Positions 42,949 through 44,426 of a DNA stretch of 44,426 nt are shown here, piece by piece. The notes beneath the pieces are model-generated. The model did no database searches, was not told the origin of the DNA, and saw nothing but the letters and a program-made list of their open reading frames with translations. The stretch is from DASYXT01 sp035934555. GTDB taxonomy: Bacteria; Verrucomicrobiota; Verrucomicrobiia; Limisphaerales; UBA8199. Both the position numbers and the translations under genes were made by a program. The stretch covers positions 1-44,426 of the forward strand of contig DASYXT010000035.1 of NCBI GenBank assembly GCA_035934555.1, in the 5' to 3' direction. Each line of letters opens with the position of its first letter. Position 1 is the first letter of the stretch.

Positions 42949-42982
42949 GCGGAGCGCGGACTTTAGCTTTAGCCCGCAGCAC
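42949..42982. repeat. dispersed palindromic element (GGAGCGCGGACTTTAGCTTTAGCCCGCAGCA type)
   Basis: Another copy of the element with core GCGGACTTTAGC...GCCCGCAGCA, here in reverse orientation compared with 31341-31370. It lies just upstream of the DAHP synthase start. Confidence 0.72.
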
Positions 42983-43038
42983 CATCCGACGGCTCCGGCG
43001 CCGTCCCCCCACTGCGGCGACACACCTGACTCTTTCAA

Positions 43039-43072
43039 CAAAAAAAATGCCGCCCCTCCTTGGGTGGCGGCA
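43039..43072 (-). terminator. rho-independent terminator for the prepilin-like gene
   Basis: On the minus strand a TGCCGCC/GGCGGCA stem (43066-43072 with 43048-43054) is followed directly by a run of eight T. It lies about 170 bases after the stop of the minus-strand gene at 43245-44201. This is the clearest intrinsic terminator in the window. Confidence 0.8.
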
Positions 43073-43184
43073 GAGAATCTGTTGGCATGTTCTTTGTAGC
43101 CTTTTTTGTGCAAACGCAAAATGGGGAGTTCACCCCAGGCGGAGCGCCTCCGCGCAACAGTGGGAACTGGCACCGGCCATCCTT

Positions 43185-43213
43185 GACAGGATTAACGTGA
43201 TTAACAGGATTAA
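43185..43213 (-). repeat. ACAGGATTA tandem repeat (reverse copy of 4435-4461)
   Basis: Three 9-base units, ACAGGATTA, ACGTGATTA and ACAGGATTA, lie just downstream of the prepilin-like stop. The reverse complement is the AATCCTGTT repeat of the phage-head spacer. Confidence 0.85.
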
Positions 43214-43244
43214 GCCGACACCAACCGCACAGAACGTTGGGGGT

Positions 43245-44201
43245 TCAATACCCGAACTGGGGGACCCCCGTGCGGGCGTCGATGAAACCGGTTCGCTCAA
43301 GGTACCACGCGAAATCGGCCCGGCCCAAGGTATCGAAATTGACCGGGTTGGGATAAAAGAATTGCACCTTGAACCGTGAGGTCGCGCTCAGCCATTTCTT
43401 AATCTCGGAGTGCCCGTCGGCAAACGAGAATCCACAAGCGCCGTTATGATAAGAAGCGGGGATGTCTTGCCAGTGAGTAACGCCGGGATTGTTGATGAAG
43501 TAGCCGTCGTTGATCGAGTCAGGATGCTCGTCGAGCACAAGCCAGGTTTTTGCCGGGCGCGGCACGACCGTCAGCTTCAAAAACTCCAGATATTGATTAA
43601 AGCCCCAATTGACGGGCGGATTCTGGTAGGTGGAGTCACCCCCGTCACTGAAATGGCCGAAGTTGGAATTCATCGACAGGCTGCGGTTGCGCTTGCTGAA
43701 GCCGGCCCGCATTTGCGCGCCGCTGAGGAAATTATCCGCGGGACATTTATAAGCATTCACCGCGTTGGCCATATACTTGCCGAGCTGGCCGTTGGCGACC
43801 CAGGCATTGTTCGTGTTGCTGACATCCGCCGTCCCGCCGCTCGCCGTCCAGGTCATCACGTTGTTCACCCAGGTCGCGAACTTTCCTGACTGAATGGTGC
43901 CCACGGTCTCATTAACCCCATAATTGTTGGGCACCTGGTCATTGCTGTCGCTGCAATACATGTGCCACGCCAGCGTAATCTGCTTGGTGTTGTTCAAGCA
44001 CCCGATGCCCTGGGCCTTCGCCTTGGCCCGGCTCAGCGCGGGTAAAAGCATCGCTGCCAGAATGGCGATAATCGCGATGACAACCAATAGTTCGATCAAG
44101 GTAAAGCCGTTGTCGCCACCACCCCGGCGCAATGCGGCACCACTTCTGGCCATCACGTGCGGGTCGGCTGTCAAAGTCGCAGGTTGCAGGTGCGTTTTCA
44201 T
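43245..44201 (-). CDS. type IV prepilin-like secreted protein (DUF1559-type)
   Basis: A 318-residue protein with a class III signal: 'GFTLIELLVVIAIIAILAAMLLPAL' begins at Gly32, with cleavage expected after it and Glu37 at position +5. The leader is long (31 residues) if the ATG at 44201 is used; the ATG at 44153 gives a 15-residue basic leader and is equally plausible. The mature part has 'AQGIGCLNNTKQITLAWHMY' and ends in the H-x-DG-like 'GFSFADGHSEIKKW', as in the large family of prepilin-like proteins of planctomycetes and Verrucomicrobiota. Surface or pseudopilus role; function unknown. Confidence 0.9.
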   Translation of the reverse strand: MKTHLQPATLTADPHVMARSGAALRRGGGDNGFTLIELLVVIAIIAILAAMLLPALSRAKAKAQGIGCLNNTKQITLAWHMYCSDSNDQVPNNYGVNETVGTIQSGKFATWVNNVMTWTASGGTADVSNTNNAWVANGQLGKYMANAVNAYKCPADNFLSGAQMRAGFSKRNRSLSMNSNFGHFSDGGDSTYQNPPVNWGFNQYLEFLKLTVVPRPAKTWLVLDEHPDSINDGYFINNPGVTHWQDIPASYHNGACGFSFADGHSEIKKWLSATSRFKVQFFYPNPVNFDTLGRADFAWYLERTGFIDARTGVPQFGY

Positions 44202-44229
44202 ATCACGGAGGGGCGGCGTATTACGCTTG

Positions 44230-44259
44230 ATAATCTCCGTGTTAAGGGCAAGTCGTCAA
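44230..44259 (-). promoter_or_regulatory. possible sigma-70-type promoter for the prepilin-like gene
   Basis: On the minus strand TTGACG (44254-44259) and GATTAT (44230-44235) are 18 bases apart, and the -10 lies 28 bases before the ATG at 44201. The remainder to 44426 shows no gene. Confidence 0.4.
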
Positions 44260-44426
44260 GCCGGAAAACCGGTAAAGTGCCTGGCGCTATGGTCGAGTCA
44301 GAACTCTGGTAGCCATTTTGGTTTAGAGACAGTTACGAGGCTGAGCGCTTTTTTTCCGCCCTGAGCGGACATGAAATCGTAAAAGCCGCTCATGCTGGCC
44401 CGGCGTCGATCCCTGCAGTGCCTAAT

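Overview
The window looks like a chromosomal segment of a GC-rich member of the Verrucomicrobiota, probably a Pedosphaera/Limisphaera-like lineage. This rests on recognised gene types: a secreted 'GGTSTGG...SGTIGQ' protein, a DUF1080 fusion, a type IV prepilin-like secreted protein and a YlbF-like protein with a Cys/His tail. It also rests on intergenic DNA crowded with several families of short palindromic and tandem repeats. It is an inference; there is no rRNA or marker operon here.

Region 1 (1-9122) is a phage-derived head module on the plus strand: small terminase (cut by the window edge), large terminase, HK97-type portal, prohead protease, major capsid protein and, after an insertion, a gp6-like head-tail connector. 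No tail, lysis, replication or integrase gene follows; host genes start within 400 bases. The insertion (about 6061-8523) carries a one-helix membrane protein, an unknown protein, a GIY-YIG/T5orf172 nuclease and an HNH nuclease. The head genes have a strongly C-rich coding strand that the inserted genes and host genes lack. Short repeats have invaded the spacers and, in frame, three of the head genes.

Region 2 (9496-16114) is host DNA: a secreted M1 aminopeptidase with C-terminal HEAT repeats, then a compact unit of ECF sigma factor, membrane protein (candidate anti-sigma), PDZ protein and small membrane protein, then fumarase FumC.

Region 3 (16121-23341) holds hypC-hypD-hypE on the minus strand (maturation of a [NiFe] hydrogenase encoded elsewhere), a stand-alone PilT-like N-terminal domain, two unrecognised plus-strand genes, a TetA-like MFS exporter and an O-acetylhomoserine sulfhydrylase.

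Region 4 (23823-31168) is an accessory stretch: a Fic protein, a VapBC-like pair whose toxin carries a frameshift, a decayed glycosidase-type domain, the small secreted protein, a secreted BSP-protease/DUF1080 fusion, a DUF2007-like zinc-ribbon protein, a tiny conserved-looking ORF and anhydro-MurNAc kinase.

Region 5 (31492-44201) is mostly housekeeping: YlbF-like protein; HscB and an A-type Fe-S carrier with purB upstream; a PolB-type exonuclease with a nucleosidase; an RluA-like pseudouridine synthase; a PpiD/SurA-like foldase next to a membrane metalloprotease; pyrE with a methyltransferase; DAHP synthase; and a prepilin-like secreted protein. Two large inverted repeats (33981-34063 and 40331-40434) and scattered copies of the same elements stand out. 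No tRNA, rRNA or CRISPR array was seen.
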